DNA from: DATJPD01 sp036394195
Lineage (GTDB): Bacteria > Pseudomonadota > Alphaproteobacteria > CACIAM-22H2
DNA length: 28,447 nucleotides
NCBI GenBank assembly: GCA_036394195.1
Contig: DASWFO010000072.1
Location: 1 to 28,447, forward strand
Reading direction: 5' to 3'
Under the pieces are notes generated by a model. That model was not told the DNA's origin. It did no database searches and saw only the letters and a program-made list of their open reading frames with translations. The number at the start of each line of letters is the position of its first letter. The stretch's first letter is position 1. The translations under genes were made by a program, and so were the position numbers. This document shows positions 21,325 to 28,447 of this stretch, in pieces.

Positions 21325-22803
21325 CTACTTGCCGCTCGGCTTCGCCATCGCCCCCGCCAGCTCCCCGAGGACCGGGACCAGCCGCAGCGGCCGCTCCGGA
21401 TCGAGCACGCCGATGCCGGGCGGCGCGTCGGCGGCCGCCTCGAGATCGACGTCGTACGCCACCAGGCCGCGCTCGCCACGATTGAGCCGCTCGATCGCGG
21501 GAAGGACCGCGCCGGTCTCGGCCAGTGCGGTGCGCCATGTCGCCAGATCGACGCCCAGATGTTCGGCGATCAGCCCCTCGCGCAAGGTCGCGATGGCCGC
21601 CCGCGCCGGCTCCGTGGCAGCCTCGAGCGCCACGTCACATTCGGTGTCGAGGCCCATCGAGCGCCGGTTCAGGTTCGAGGAACCGATGCGCAGAAACGCA
21701 TCGTCGACGATGAGCAGCTTCGAGTGGACCTTCACCTCGCACCGGGGCTGGTGCGCGCCGACGGGGAAGAACAGGCCGAGCCGGCCGCCGCGGTCGGCGC
21801 GCGACAGCTGGGCGAACAGGCGGTCGCGGCCGCGCGCCATCGCATAATATTCGAGCACGCCCTGGGAGCGGTGCATCGCCAGCACGATCACCTCCGGCCC
21901 GTCGGGCTCGCCGAGCCGGACGGCCAGCGCATTCGCCACCGACGGCAGGGCGAAATATTGCGTCTCGATATAGATGATGCGCCGGGCCGCGGCGATCGCG
22001 GCCAGCAGCAGCGGCTCGATCTCGCGCCGCTCCTCCTGGCCGTTGTGTTTCGGACGGGTGCGCGCGATCGCCAGCCTATGATCGCGCAGCGCGGGCGGGA
22101 CGGAGTCCGGCCACACGTCGTCGCGGGCCGGGAGCGGCTCCAGCGCTTCGCCGGTCAGCGCCGACCATCGGCCGCGCACGCATTCGGCGATGTCGTGGGC
22201 GGTCCCGCCGTCGACCATGATCTGGAGGTCGTGAACCGGCGGATAGGCGCTGCCGGCGTCGCACAGCCGATAGGGATTGTCCGGCGCGTGCGCCGGGTCG
22301 TCCCAGCGGGCGCGCGTCAGGTCCATGCCGCCCAGAAAGGCGAGCGAGTCGTCGATGCTGACGATCTTCTCGTGGTGGCAGGCTTCGATCGGACAGGCGC
22401 CGTCGAGCCGGTAGTGGATCCGCGGATGCTTCCACCACTCGCCGAACAGCATGTACGGCAGCTCGGCGTTCTCGCCGTAAGCGACCGACCCGCGCCAGAT
22501 CAGGAGGTGGATTTCGAGCGATGGCGTGCGCTCGACGAGCTGGCGGAGGAAGGCGCCGAACGGCAGGCCGTCCGGGTCATCCGGCCGCAGCCGGATGTTG
22601 CTGTCGAAATCCCAGCCGACGATCACGACGCGCCGCCCCGCGCGCAGCAACGCCTGCTCCAGCACGGTGAAATAGCGCTGCCCGTCGACCAGAAACGCGA
22701 TCCGGCCGGCGTTCGACATCCGCCAGCAATTCACTCCGGGGCGTAACACGGTTTCGGAGCCGGGTTCCGGGGGCGAGGCCGAGCTGTCAGCAGGCTCAAA
22801 CAT
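21325..22803 (-). CDS. Phospholipase D/cardiolipin synthase-like protein (ClsB-like)
   Basis: This 492-residue protein has two HxKx4D motifs: H144-K146-D151 (CHHEKIVSID) and H360-K362-D367 (VHSKLLIVDD). The conserved opening (VLRPGVNCWR, then VVIVGWDFDS) and the middle segment (ARTRPKHNGQEERREIEP) match bacterial phospholipase D proteins. Hydrolysis or phosphatidyl transfer on membrane phospholipids is expected. The neighbours across the divergent promoter are YbhN-like and YbhP-like, the partners of ClsB in E. coli, which favours cardiolipin-type synthesis. Start ATG 22803 lies only 11 bp after an EcfG -10, so the mRNA would be nearly leaderless; GTG 22749 is another option. Confidence 0.9.
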   Translation of the reverse strand: MFEPADSSASPPEPGSETVLRPGVNCWRMSNAGRIAFLVDGQRYFTVLEQALLRAGRRVVIVGWDFDSNIRLRPDDPDGLPFGAFLRQLVERTPSLEIHLLIWRGSVAYGENAELPYMLFGEWWKHPRIHYRLDGACPIEACHHEKIVSIDDSLAFLGGMDLTRARWDDPAHAPDNPYRLCDAGSAYPPVHDLQIMVDGGTAHDIAECVRGRWSALTGEALEPLPARDDVWPDSVPPALRDHRLAIARTRPKHNGQEERREIEPLLLAAIAAARRIIYIETQYFALPSVANALAVRLGEPDGPEVIVLAMHRSQGVLEYYAMARGRDRLFAQLSRADRGGRLGLFFPVGAHQPRCEVKVHSKLLIVDDAFLRIGSSNLNRRSMGLDTECDVALEAATEPARAAIATLREGLIAEHLGVDLATWRTALAETGAVLPAIERLNRGERGLVAYDVDLEAAADAPPGIGVLDPERPLRLVPVLGELAGAMAKPSGK

Positions 22804-22814
22804 CACGCCAGTAG

Positions 22815-22840
22815 AACGGCTTGAGTGCCGTCCCGGTTCC
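22815..22840 (-). promoter_or_regulatory. Perfect EcfG-type promoter of the phospholipase D gene
   Basis: On the minus strand GGAACC (22840-22835), a 16-bp spacer and CGTT (22818-22815) match the general-stress consensus exactly. The -10 is 11 bp from ATG 22803. Confidence 0.75.
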
Positions 22841-22854
22841 CGATCAGTTGGCGC

Positions 22855-22879
22855 GGAACAAGTTCGGGCGCCGGTGGTT
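22855..22879 (+). promoter_or_regulatory. Weak EcfG-like promoter facing the YbhN-like gene
   Basis: GGAACA at 22855-22860, 15 bp, then GGTT at 22876-22879. It differs from the consensus at two positions and is one base short in spacing. It would start transcription at about the ATG (22888). Confidence 0.25.
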
Positions 22880-22887
22880 CTTTTGAA

Positions 22888-23856
22888 ATGACGATGCGGC
22901 GGCATGTGATGCGGGGCCTTCAGGTCGTAACGGCCCTGGTCGGGGCCTTCCTGCTGTACCGCGTGCTCCGGCAACACGATCCGCGCGAGATCGCGGCCGC
23001 CATCCGGCAAATTCCGCCCACCAACATCCTTCTGGCCGTCGCCTTCACCGCCGGGAGCTATGTCTGCCTGGCGGTCATCGAATACATGGGTCTCGTGTAC
23101 GCGTCGCGCCGGCGCGTGCCGGCATCGCGCGTGATGCTGGTGACGATCGCCGGCCTCGGCATCGGCCACAGCGTCGGCTTGTCGGCGCTGAGCAGCGGGG
23201 CGGTCCGCTACCGGATGTACACGCGCAACGGCCTCAACGCCGAGGCGGTGGCCAAGATCCTGATCTTCTCCGGGTTGACGGTCGTGGTCGGGCTGATCGC
23301 GGTGTTCTGCCTGGTGATCGCCGTGCACGGCCACGCGGTCGCCTCCTATCTCGGCATGAGCCCGCGCAAGCTGGCCGACCTGATCGTCGGCTTGGTCACG
23401 GCGCTGGCCCTCTACCTGGCGCTGTGCGGCAGCCGCTCGCGCCACGTCAGGCAGGGTGTGCGCATCGGCCGCATCCGTTTCTGCATGCCCTCGCTGGCGC
23501 TGGCGGTGGGCCAGATCGCCTTCGGGGCGACCAACTACGCCTGCATCGCCGGCATCCTCCATGTGTGTCTGACCCCCACGACGCCGAGCGACTATTCGCT
23601 GGTGGTGACGCTGATCGTGCTGGCCGACGCCGCCGCGATCATCGGCCACGTGCCGGGCGGCTGGGGCGTGCTGGAATATGTCGTCGCCAGCTTCCTCAGC
23701 GGCCCCGGCGTGATCGCGGCGCTCATCGTCTTCCGGGCGATCTACTATCTGGCGCCGCTGGCGCTCGGCGTCGTCATCCTCATCCACGATGAGCTGTCGG
23801 CCCCCCGGGTTGCCGCACCGCAACCGCAGGACGGACGGCTGATGCAGGGCGGGTGA
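22888..23856 (+). CDS. YbhN/UPF0104-family membrane protein (flippase-like)
   Basis: This 322-residue inner-membrane protein has about seven to eight helices. It carries marks of the lysylphosphatidylglycerol-synthase transmembrane/UPF0104 family: GLGIGHSVGLSALSSGAVRYR near residue 90-110 and GHVPGGWGVLEYVV near residue 255. It has no soluble aminoacyl-transfer domain. Lipid movement across the membrane is inferred from the family. I preferred ATG 22888 over GTG 22825, which would add 21 residues of non-membrane sequence covering the promoter region. YbhP-like follows after 6 bp; the phospholipase D gene is divergent. Confidence 0.87.
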   Translation: MTMRRHVMRGLQVVTALVGAFLLYRVLRQHDPREIAAAIRQIPPTNILLAVAFTAGSYVCLAVIEYMGLVYASRRRVPASRVMLVTIAGLGIGHSVGLSALSSGAVRYRMYTRNGLNAEAVAKILIFSGLTVVVGLIAVFCLVIAVHGHAVASYLGMSPRKLADLIVGLVTALALYLALCGSRSRHVRQGVRIGRIRFCMPSLALAVGQIAFGATNYACIAGILHVCLTPTTPSDYSLVVTLIVLADAAAIIGHVPGGWGVLEYVVASFLSGPGVIAALIVFRAIYYLAPLALGVVILIHDELSAPRVAAPQPQDGRLMQGG

Positions 23857-23862
23857 CCGCCG

Positions 23863-24588
23863 ATGTCGCATGTCCGGCCGCGCGCGTTCCGGGTGGTCAG
23901 CTACAACATCCACTCCTGCATCGGCAGCGACCGGCGGGCCAGCGCCGAGCGCATCCTGCATGTGCTGCGCGAGATCGAGGCCGATGTCGTCGCGCTGCAG
24001 GAGGTGGGGCATGATTCGCTGGTCGACGGCCTCGAGCAGTTCGCCTTCTTCGAGCAGAACCTCGCCATGGCCGGCGTGCACGGGGTCAACCTCAGGCGCG
24101 GCAAGCACGCCTTCGGCAACGCGCTGTTCACCCGCGGCGACATCCGCGATTTCCATCTCGAGGATCTGAGCGTCACCTCGTTCGAGCCGCGCGGCGCCAT
24201 CGATTGCTCGATCCGGCTGGGCGATCACGTGATCCGGGTGGTGGCCACCCATCTCGGGCTTTATCCGTACGAGCGCCGCGAGCAGCTCGACCGGCTGGGC
24301 CGCGTGCTGACCCTGCGGCGCAACGCGCTGACGGTCGTGCTGGGCGATTTCAACATCTTCGGCCTCGAGCGCCGCGTGCTGCGGCGCGCCGGCGCCCCGC
24401 CTCGGCTGCCGCGGCTGCGCACCTTTCCGGCCCGGCGGCCGCTGATGTCGCTGGACCGCATCTGGACCCTGCCCAACGACCAGGTCGTGCACTCGCATGT
24501 CCACCGCACGCCGCTGTCGCGGAGCGCCTCGGACCACCTGCCGATCGTCGCCGACATCGCGTGGATGGACGAACCCGCCCTCGCGTGA
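23863..24588 (+). CDS. Endonuclease/exonuclease/phosphatase-family protein (YbhP-like)
   Basis: This 241-residue protein has the metal-dependent EEP fold. The ligand N15 is in VVSYNIHSC, E47 in VALQEVGH; then THLGLYPYERREQL, GDFNIFG and the terminal SDHLPIVADI give the catalytic Asp, Asn and His. No signal peptide is seen. A phosphodiesterase acting on a lipid head group or nucleic acid is possible; the partner genes (phospholipase D and YbhN-like) point to lipids. The ATG is 6 bp after the YbhN-like stop, so they form an operon. Confidence 0.9.
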   Translation: MSHVRPRAFRVVSYNIHSCIGSDRRASAERILHVLREIEADVVALQEVGHDSLVDGLEQFAFFEQNLAMAGVHGVNLRRGKHAFGNALFTRGDIRDFHLEDLSVTSFEPRGAIDCSIRLGDHVIRVVATHLGLYPYERREQLDRLGRVLTLRRNALTVVLGDFNIFGLERRVLRRAGAPPRLPRLRTFPARRPLMSLDRIWTLPNDQVVHSHVHRTPLSRSASDHLPIVADIAWMDEPALA

Positions 24589-24693
24589 GGATTCCGCAAC
24601 GCCCGCATGAGGGGAATTCACGCAATCTCCGTCGCGTCCCGGCCGGCCCTCGATTAAGCTGGCGACAGTCGATCCGCGGTGGAGGGGATACGC

Positions 24694-25362
24694 TTGGCCG
24701 AATACACGCTCTACTGCTTCGCCCAGTCCGGCAACTGCTTCAAGGCGGCGCTGATGCTGAACCTGTGCGGCGCCGACTGGACGCCGCGCCATGTGGATTA
24801 CTTCAATGGCGAGACGCGCACGCCGGCCTATCGCCAGATCAACGCCATGGGCGAGGCGCCGGTCCTCGAATTCACGGCCGACCGCGGCCCGCAGCTTCTC
24901 AGCCAGTCCGGCGTGATCCTCGACTTTCTCAGCGCCCGCTTCGGCCGGTTCGGGTGGCAGAGCGAGGACGAGCGGCGCGAGATCCTGCGCTGGACCCTGT
25001 TCGATAACCACAAGCTCACGAGCTATATCGGCACGCTGCGCTTCATGCTGCGCTTCATGAAGACCGGCGAGACGCCGGTGACCGAGTTCCTGCGCGGCCG
25101 CGTCGTCACCTCGCTGGGCGTCCTGAACGACCACCTGGCCCACCACCGCTTTGCGGTCGGCGACCGGCCGACCATCGCCGACATCTCGATGTGCGGCTAT
25201 CTCTACTGGCCGGACGATTTCGGCATGAGCTGGGCGGATTACCCGAATATCGGGCGCTGGCTCGGCGACATCCGCGCCCTGCCCGGCTGGGTGCATCCCT
25301 ACGAGCTGATGCCCGGCCACCCCCTGCCGGAGAAGAAGGGGCCGGAGAAGAAGAAGGGGTGA
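24694..25362 (+). CDS. Glutathione S-transferase
   Basis: This 222-residue cytosolic protein has an N-terminal thioredoxin-like domain (LAEYTLYCFAQSGNCFK, then AMGEAPVLEF with the cis-Pro loop and QSGVILDFL for glutathione binding) and a helical C-terminal domain (HRFAVGDRPTIADISMCGYL). It would conjugate or reduce substrates with glutathione. I chose TTG 24694 because GGAGGGG lies 7 nt upstream; the GTG at 24679 would sit on that same ribosome site. The C-terminus is an unusual lysine-rich tail (EKKGPEKKKG). Confidence 0.9.
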   Translation: MAEYTLYCFAQSGNCFKAALMLNLCGADWTPRHVDYFNGETRTPAYRQINAMGEAPVLEFTADRGPQLLSQSGVILDFLSARFGRFGWQSEDERREILRWTLFDNHKLTSYIGTLRFMLRFMKTGETPVTEFLRGRVVTSLGVLNDHLAHHRFAVGDRPTIADISMCGYLYWPDDFGMSWADYPNIGRWLGDIRALPGWVHPYELMPGHPLPEKKGPEKKKG

Positions 25363-25388
25363 GCGTGGGCCCGCCCCCCTGAATCGCG

Positions 25389-25453
25389 TGCAATAGTGCA
25401 AGAGTTTTTCAACCCCTTGAAAGAACGAGGGAATAACGCCCACAACTATTGCA
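25389..25453. promoter_or_regulatory. Inverted repeats upstream of the EamA transporter
   Basis: TGCAATAGT (25389-25397) pairs with ACTATTGCA (25445-25453). Between them lies a second dyad TTTCAA-CCCC-TTGAAA (25407-25422). The nested signal fills the 151-bp gap before the transporter and may be an operator or a leader hairpin. Confidence 0.4.
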
Positions 25454-25513
25454 GGGGTCGGTGCAATTCTTTCCGGCTCTGGACGCGCGCCCCGGCCCGG
25501 GCACAATGGGCTG

Positions 25514-26557
25514 ATGATGTCGGGTGCGACTCTGGCGCTGGTGTCCGCCGCCTTGTTCGGCGCCAGCACGCCGTTTGCGAAGCTGCTGCTGGGCGCGGTC
25601 GACCCGTGGGTCCTGGCCGGCCTGCTGTATCTGGGCTCCGGCCTCGGGCTGGTCGCGGCGCTGGCCGGCCGCGCCGCCCTCGGCCTGCCGAAAACCGAGG
25701 CGCCGCTGCGCAAAACCGACCTGGCCTGGCTGGGGTTGATCATCCTGTTCGGCGGCATCCTGGGACCCGTGCTCCTGATGCTGGGCTTGCGCTCGACGCC
25801 GGCTTCGTCGGCGTCGCTGCTGCTGAACCTCGAAGGCCTCGCCACGATGGCGATCGCCTGGATTGCGTTCCGCGAGAACGTCGACCGGCGGATCCTGTTC
25901 GGCGCGTTCGCCATCCTCGCGGGGGCGGCCTCGCTCTCCTGGCAACAGACAACGATTGAGATCGGCTGGGGATCCCTCGCCATCGCCGGCGCCTGCCTGT
26001 GCTGGGGCATCGACAACAACCTGACCCGCAAGCTCTCGGCGGCGGACCCGGTGCAGATCGCCGCGACCAAGGGTGTCGTCGCCGGCGCGGTCAATCTCAG
26101 CCTCGGCCTGCTGCAGGGCGCCCTGCTGCCGCCGGCGGGGGCCGTCGCCGCGGCGGCGATCGTCGGTTTCCTCGGCTACGGCGTCAGCCTGGTCCTGTTC
26201 GTGCTGGCGCTGCGCCAGCTGGGCACGGCGCGCACCGGCGCTTATTTCTCGACCTCGCCGTTCATCGGCGCCGTCCTGTCCATCGCCCTGCTCGGCGACC
26301 CGGTGACGCCGCAGCTGATGCTGGCCGCCGTTCTCATGGGGCTCGGCACGTGGCTGCACCTGACGGAAAATCATGCCCATGACCATGTCCACGACGCGAT
26401 GAGCCACGACCATCGGCACGTGCACGACGAGCACCACCGCCACGACCATTCACACGGCGAGGCGCAGGGCGGGCCGCACGCCCACGCGCACCGGCACGAC
26501 CGCCTGGTCCACCGCCACGCGCACTATCCCGACCTGCATCACCGCCACGAGCATTGA
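25514..26557 (+). CDS. EamA/DMT-family transporter with His-rich C-terminal tail
   Basis: This 347-residue inner-membrane protein has ten helices in two EamA repeats (about 1-135 and 150-280), beginning ALVSAALFGASTPFAKLLLG. After the last helix comes a tail of about 66 residues (282-347) with roughly 25 histidines in HxH and HDH patterns, a metal-binding composition (Zn, Ni or Co). Normal EamA proteins end near residue 290. This suggests metal export or metal-gated transport; the substrate is unknown. The ATG (or the next ATG) has only a weak Shine-Dalgarno. Confidence 0.9.
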   Translation: MMSGATLALVSAALFGASTPFAKLLLGAVDPWVLAGLLYLGSGLGLVAALAGRAALGLPKTEAPLRKTDLAWLGLIILFGGILGPVLLMLGLRSTPASSASLLLNLEGLATMAIAWIAFRENVDRRILFGAFAILAGAASLSWQQTTIEIGWGSLAIAGACLCWGIDNNLTRKLSAADPVQIAATKGVVAGAVNLSLGLLQGALLPPAGAVAAAAIVGFLGYGVSLVLFVLALRQLGTARTGAYFSTSPFIGAVLSIALLGDPVTPQLMLAAVLMGLGTWLHLTENHAHDHVHDAMSHDHRHVHDEHHRHDHSHGEAQGGPHAHAHRHDRLVHRHAHYPDLHHRHEH

Positions 26558-26560
26558 GCG

Positions 26561-27781
26561 TCAGCCGGTCTGCTGCTCCAGCTCATGGCCGATGACCCGT
26601 TGCGGCGGGAAGAACAGGCTCACGGTCGTCCCCTGACCGACGATGCTATCGAGGACGAACCGTCCGCCGTGCAGCTCGGTCAGGACGCGCACGAGCGGCA
26701 GCCCCAGCCCGGTGCCCTCGGTGGCGCGAGCCAGCTGGGAGTCGATCTGACCGAACGGCGCCAGCGCCGTCGGGATATCCTCTGCCGCAATCCCGATGCC
26801 GGTGTCGCCGACCCGGATCACCATTTCGCCGTCCGCCATGCCGGCGGTCACTTTGATCGATCCGCCGGGCCTGGTGAACTTGATCGCGTTGGTGAGCAGG
26901 TTGAGCAGCATCTGCTTCAGCTTCAGCTCATCCGCCTCGAGAAGGGGAAGCCGATCGGCGACCTCCGTGCCGACCGTGAGGCCGGCGTGCTGCGATCGTT
27001 GCGCCGTCAAACTCAGGCAGGCGGCCACCACGTGGGCCACGCTGACCGGGCCGGGCCGGATCTCAAGACGCCCCGCCTGGGCCTTCGAGAGATCCAGGAT
27101 GTCCGATATCAAGGCGAGAAGATGAGTTCCGGCGCCGTTGATGTCACGAGCGTATTCGACATAGCGCGCGCCGCCCAGCGGTCCGAACTGCTCGCGCTGC
27201 ATGACATCCGAAAAGCCGATGATCGCGTTGAGGGGCGTGCGAAGCTCGTGGCTCATCATCGCCAGGAAATCGGACATGGCCTGGCGGGCCCGCGCCGATT
27301 CCGCCACCGCGGCCTGCAGCTCCAGCGCCTGGCGCGCGTCGCGTTCGACCTTGGCGCGAATCAGGGCCTGGCCGGTCCCGATGCCGCGGTACAGCCCGTT
27401 GGCGGTGACCACAAACCCATGCACGAGCGCCGCGGGATGGTCGACCGCGACCTGGCGGCCAAGCTCGTTGATCAACGTCGATTCATCCACCGTGAGGGGG
27501 CGATCATCCATCAACGCAGCGATCGGTCGCCGGCCATAAAGTTCGGGGCCGTACCGTTCCGCGTAACGCGTCACGGCAGAATGCCGGCTGACCAGACCGA
27601 GCGGCGCCGTGCTCTCGCTGACCACCACCACGCCCGGGGCATCGGGGGTGGCCATGAGCCAATCGTAGACGTCACCGCAGGTCGCATCCGGCAGGACCGG
27701 CGGAACCTGGATCGCGAGCGCACCGGCGCGCGTGGGCTCGCTCGACGACCGCTCCGGGGCCAATAGAAGCTGAGGTAACAT
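26561..27781 (-). CDS. Soluble histidine kinase with CBS-like sensor domain
   Basis: This 406-residue kinase has an N-terminal region (about 22-145) that reads like a pair of CBS motifs (VVVVSESTAPLGLVSRHS and HGFVVTANGLYRGIGTG, with YGRRPIAALMD between), then a coiled segment. HisKA has H178 (MMSHELRTPLN). HATPase_c has NLLTNAIKF, DTGIGI and GTGLGL. No membrane helix is present. CBS domains usually bind adenine nucleotides, so an energy or nucleotide signal is inferred. There is no receiver domain and no response regulator adjacent, so it is an orphan. ATG 27781 starts just before the sensor; the longer open frame is not protein-like. Confidence 0.9.
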   Translation of the reverse strand: MLPQLLLAPERSSSEPTRAGALAIQVPPVLPDATCGDVYDWLMATPDAPGVVVVSESTAPLGLVSRHSAVTRYAERYGPELYGRRPIAALMDDRPLTVDESTLINELGRQVAVDHPAALVHGFVVTANGLYRGIGTGQALIRAKVERDARQALELQAAVAESARARQAMSDFLAMMSHELRTPLNAIIGFSDVMQREQFGPLGGARYVEYARDINGAGTHLLALISDILDLSKAQAGRLEIRPGPVSVAHVVAACLSLTAQRSQHAGLTVGTEVADRLPLLEADELKLKQMLLNLLTNAIKFTRPGGSIKVTAGMADGEMVIRVGDTGIGIAAEDIPTALAPFGQIDSQLARATEGTGLGLPLVRVLTELHGGRFVLDSIVGQGTTVSLFFPPQRVIGHELEQQTG

Positions 27782-27980
27782 GCTGAAAGAACTTTGAAAT
27801 TTCTTGCACAAACCAGGGCGCAACGCGGCGTGACCGGGGCAAGCTAATGGGCTACTGTTGCCTAAATGTAAACGTCGCTTAACTTTCACATATCTGTAAA
27901 ACAGCGGCCGAAGCCCACGCATGACGGTGGGTTTGAAGACGGCTTTGGGTGATTTCAGCTTCGGAGCGGAGAGGACCGGC

Positions 27981-28154
27981 ATGAACTGGACGGAATACGC
28001 GCGGGTTGTGGCTGAGTTCAAGAAACGCATCGGCGGCCGGCCGCCGAGCATTTTCACCGAGCAAGGCGCCATCGACTACATGAAGCGCCTGCTGGCCGAA
28101 CTTTCGGCCAAGGGCGGTCAGCCCAACATCGGGCATCCGGCGAAGCGCGACTGA
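27981..28154 (+). CDS. 57-residue hypothetical protein
   Basis: This small basic protein begins MNWTEYARVVAEFKKRIGGRP. I do not recognise it. It has no signal or membrane segment; the sequence looks like two helices joined at IGGRPPS. The start is firm: GGAGAGGA lies 6-13 nt before ATG 27981, while an earlier in-frame ATG (27921) lacks a ribosome site. The 199 bp upstream, shared with the divergent kinase, contain an imperfect dyad near 27786-27804 (AAGAACTTTGAAATTTCTT) and an AT-rich patch at about 27865-27900. Confidence 0.65.
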   Translation: MNWTEYARVVAEFKKRIGGRPPSIFTEQGAIDYMKRLLAELSAKGGQPNIGHPAKRD

Positions 28155-28174
28155 GCCGCGGGGCTGAATCCAGA

Positions 28175-28307
28175 ATCATTTCACCACGGAGACACGGAGA
28201 TCACGGAGAAGGAGAGAGGAGAAGATGCAACTCTCTTCTTCCCTCCGTGCTCTCTGTGCCTCCGTGGTTGAATTCCTTGGATGCCCGCTTTCTCGCGGGC
28301 ATGACGA
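28175..28307. repeat. Interspersed nested palindromic repeat, copy 2
   Basis: Same family as 5560-5699. The left arm (28182-28209) has three CACGGAG units; the right arm (28241-28269) has the complement CTCCGTG. A compact hairpin ATGCCCGC-N6-GCGGGCAT follows at 28281-28302. It has one more repeat unit than copy 1. Confidence 0.75.
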
Positions 28308-28353
28308 TCTAGTGGATCGACGCCAACAGATGAGTCCCGATCCTTTTTCCCTC

Positions 28354-28447
28354 GTCACCCCGGACGAGCGAAGCGAGATCCGGGGTCCATCTCGCCCGTG
28401 GCAGCATGGACCCCGGCTCGCGCGGCTGCGCCGCTTGGCCGGGGTGA
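28354..28447. repeat. REP-like multi-arm palindrome at the window end
   Basis: GTCACCCCGG (28354-28363) pairs with CCGGGGTGA at 28439-28447. An inner pair CCGGGGTCCAT (28380-28390) and ATGGACCCCGG (28406-28416) is perfect. It could fold as a nested, cruciform-like structure. It has no coding content and may continue past the window. Confidence 0.7.

Noticed and set aside
21325..26094. Open frame of 1589 codons on the minus strand
   Set aside because: Only the 3' part (21325-22803) is protein-like. The rest is antisense to well-supported genes (YbhN-like, YbhP-like, GST, EamA) and arises from high GC content.

Overview
This is a GC-rich, gene-dense chromosomal window that looks alphaproteobacterial. 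The support is: a sigma-F/NrsF (DUF1109) pair with two copies of a GTAACC-N16-CGAA promoter; two EcfG-type general-stress promoters (GGAACC-N16-CGTT or one base off); an arsenic operon that uses an aquaglyceroporin; a FixL-like heme-PAS kinase; and interspersed palindromic repeats of a style common in this class. The species cannot be fixed from this sequence. No rRNA, tRNA, CRISPR array, phage gene or transposase was seen.

Layout. 1-2423 (minus): the edge of an unknown gene, a zinc alcohol dehydrogenase, a universal stress protein and a small unknown protein. 2504-4134: a cluster of TACGTA sites, a FixJ-type stand-alone receiver (plus) and a FixL-like kinase (minus); these two overlap tail to tail by 178 bp. 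4135-5547: a 360-bp regulatory gap with a perfect 22-bp palindrome, then a luciferase-like flavin monooxygenase. 5560-5699: a dispersed repeat. 5713-7809: a membrane histidine kinase. 8091-9594: a DUF6662 outer-membrane protein and a probable di-heme b-type membrane protein. 9643-10048: a stress promoter and a small hydrophilic protein.

11264-13383 on the minus strand is a full arsenic operon in the order arsR, arsI, arsC, aqpS and an MFS efflux gene, with an operator-like dyad ahead of arsR. Next to it, 13429-15712 is a three-gene minus-strand operon: a TPR plus arginine-methyltransferase-like protein, a cysteine-cluster protein and a small tail-anchored protein. Its function is unknown and it is the most original cluster here.

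15754-19754 reads as a self-contained envelope or metal-stress regulon. A cytochrome b and a sulfite-oxidase-like molybdoprotein precede sigF and nrsF behind one predicted sigma-F promoter. A MxKDx-repeat protein and a DUF1223 thioredoxin-fold protein lie behind a second, identical promoter. 19761-21268 encodes YciI-like, ABM-domain and SDR proteins. 21325-24588 is a split version of the E. coli clsB/ybhP/ybhN membrane-lipid cluster, with a perfect EcfG-type promoter on the phospholipase D side. 24694-28154 holds a glutathione transferase, an EamA transporter with a histidine-rich tail, a CBS-domain histidine kinase and a 57-residue protein. The window ends in two palindromic repeats, the first being a second copy of the 5560-5699 family.
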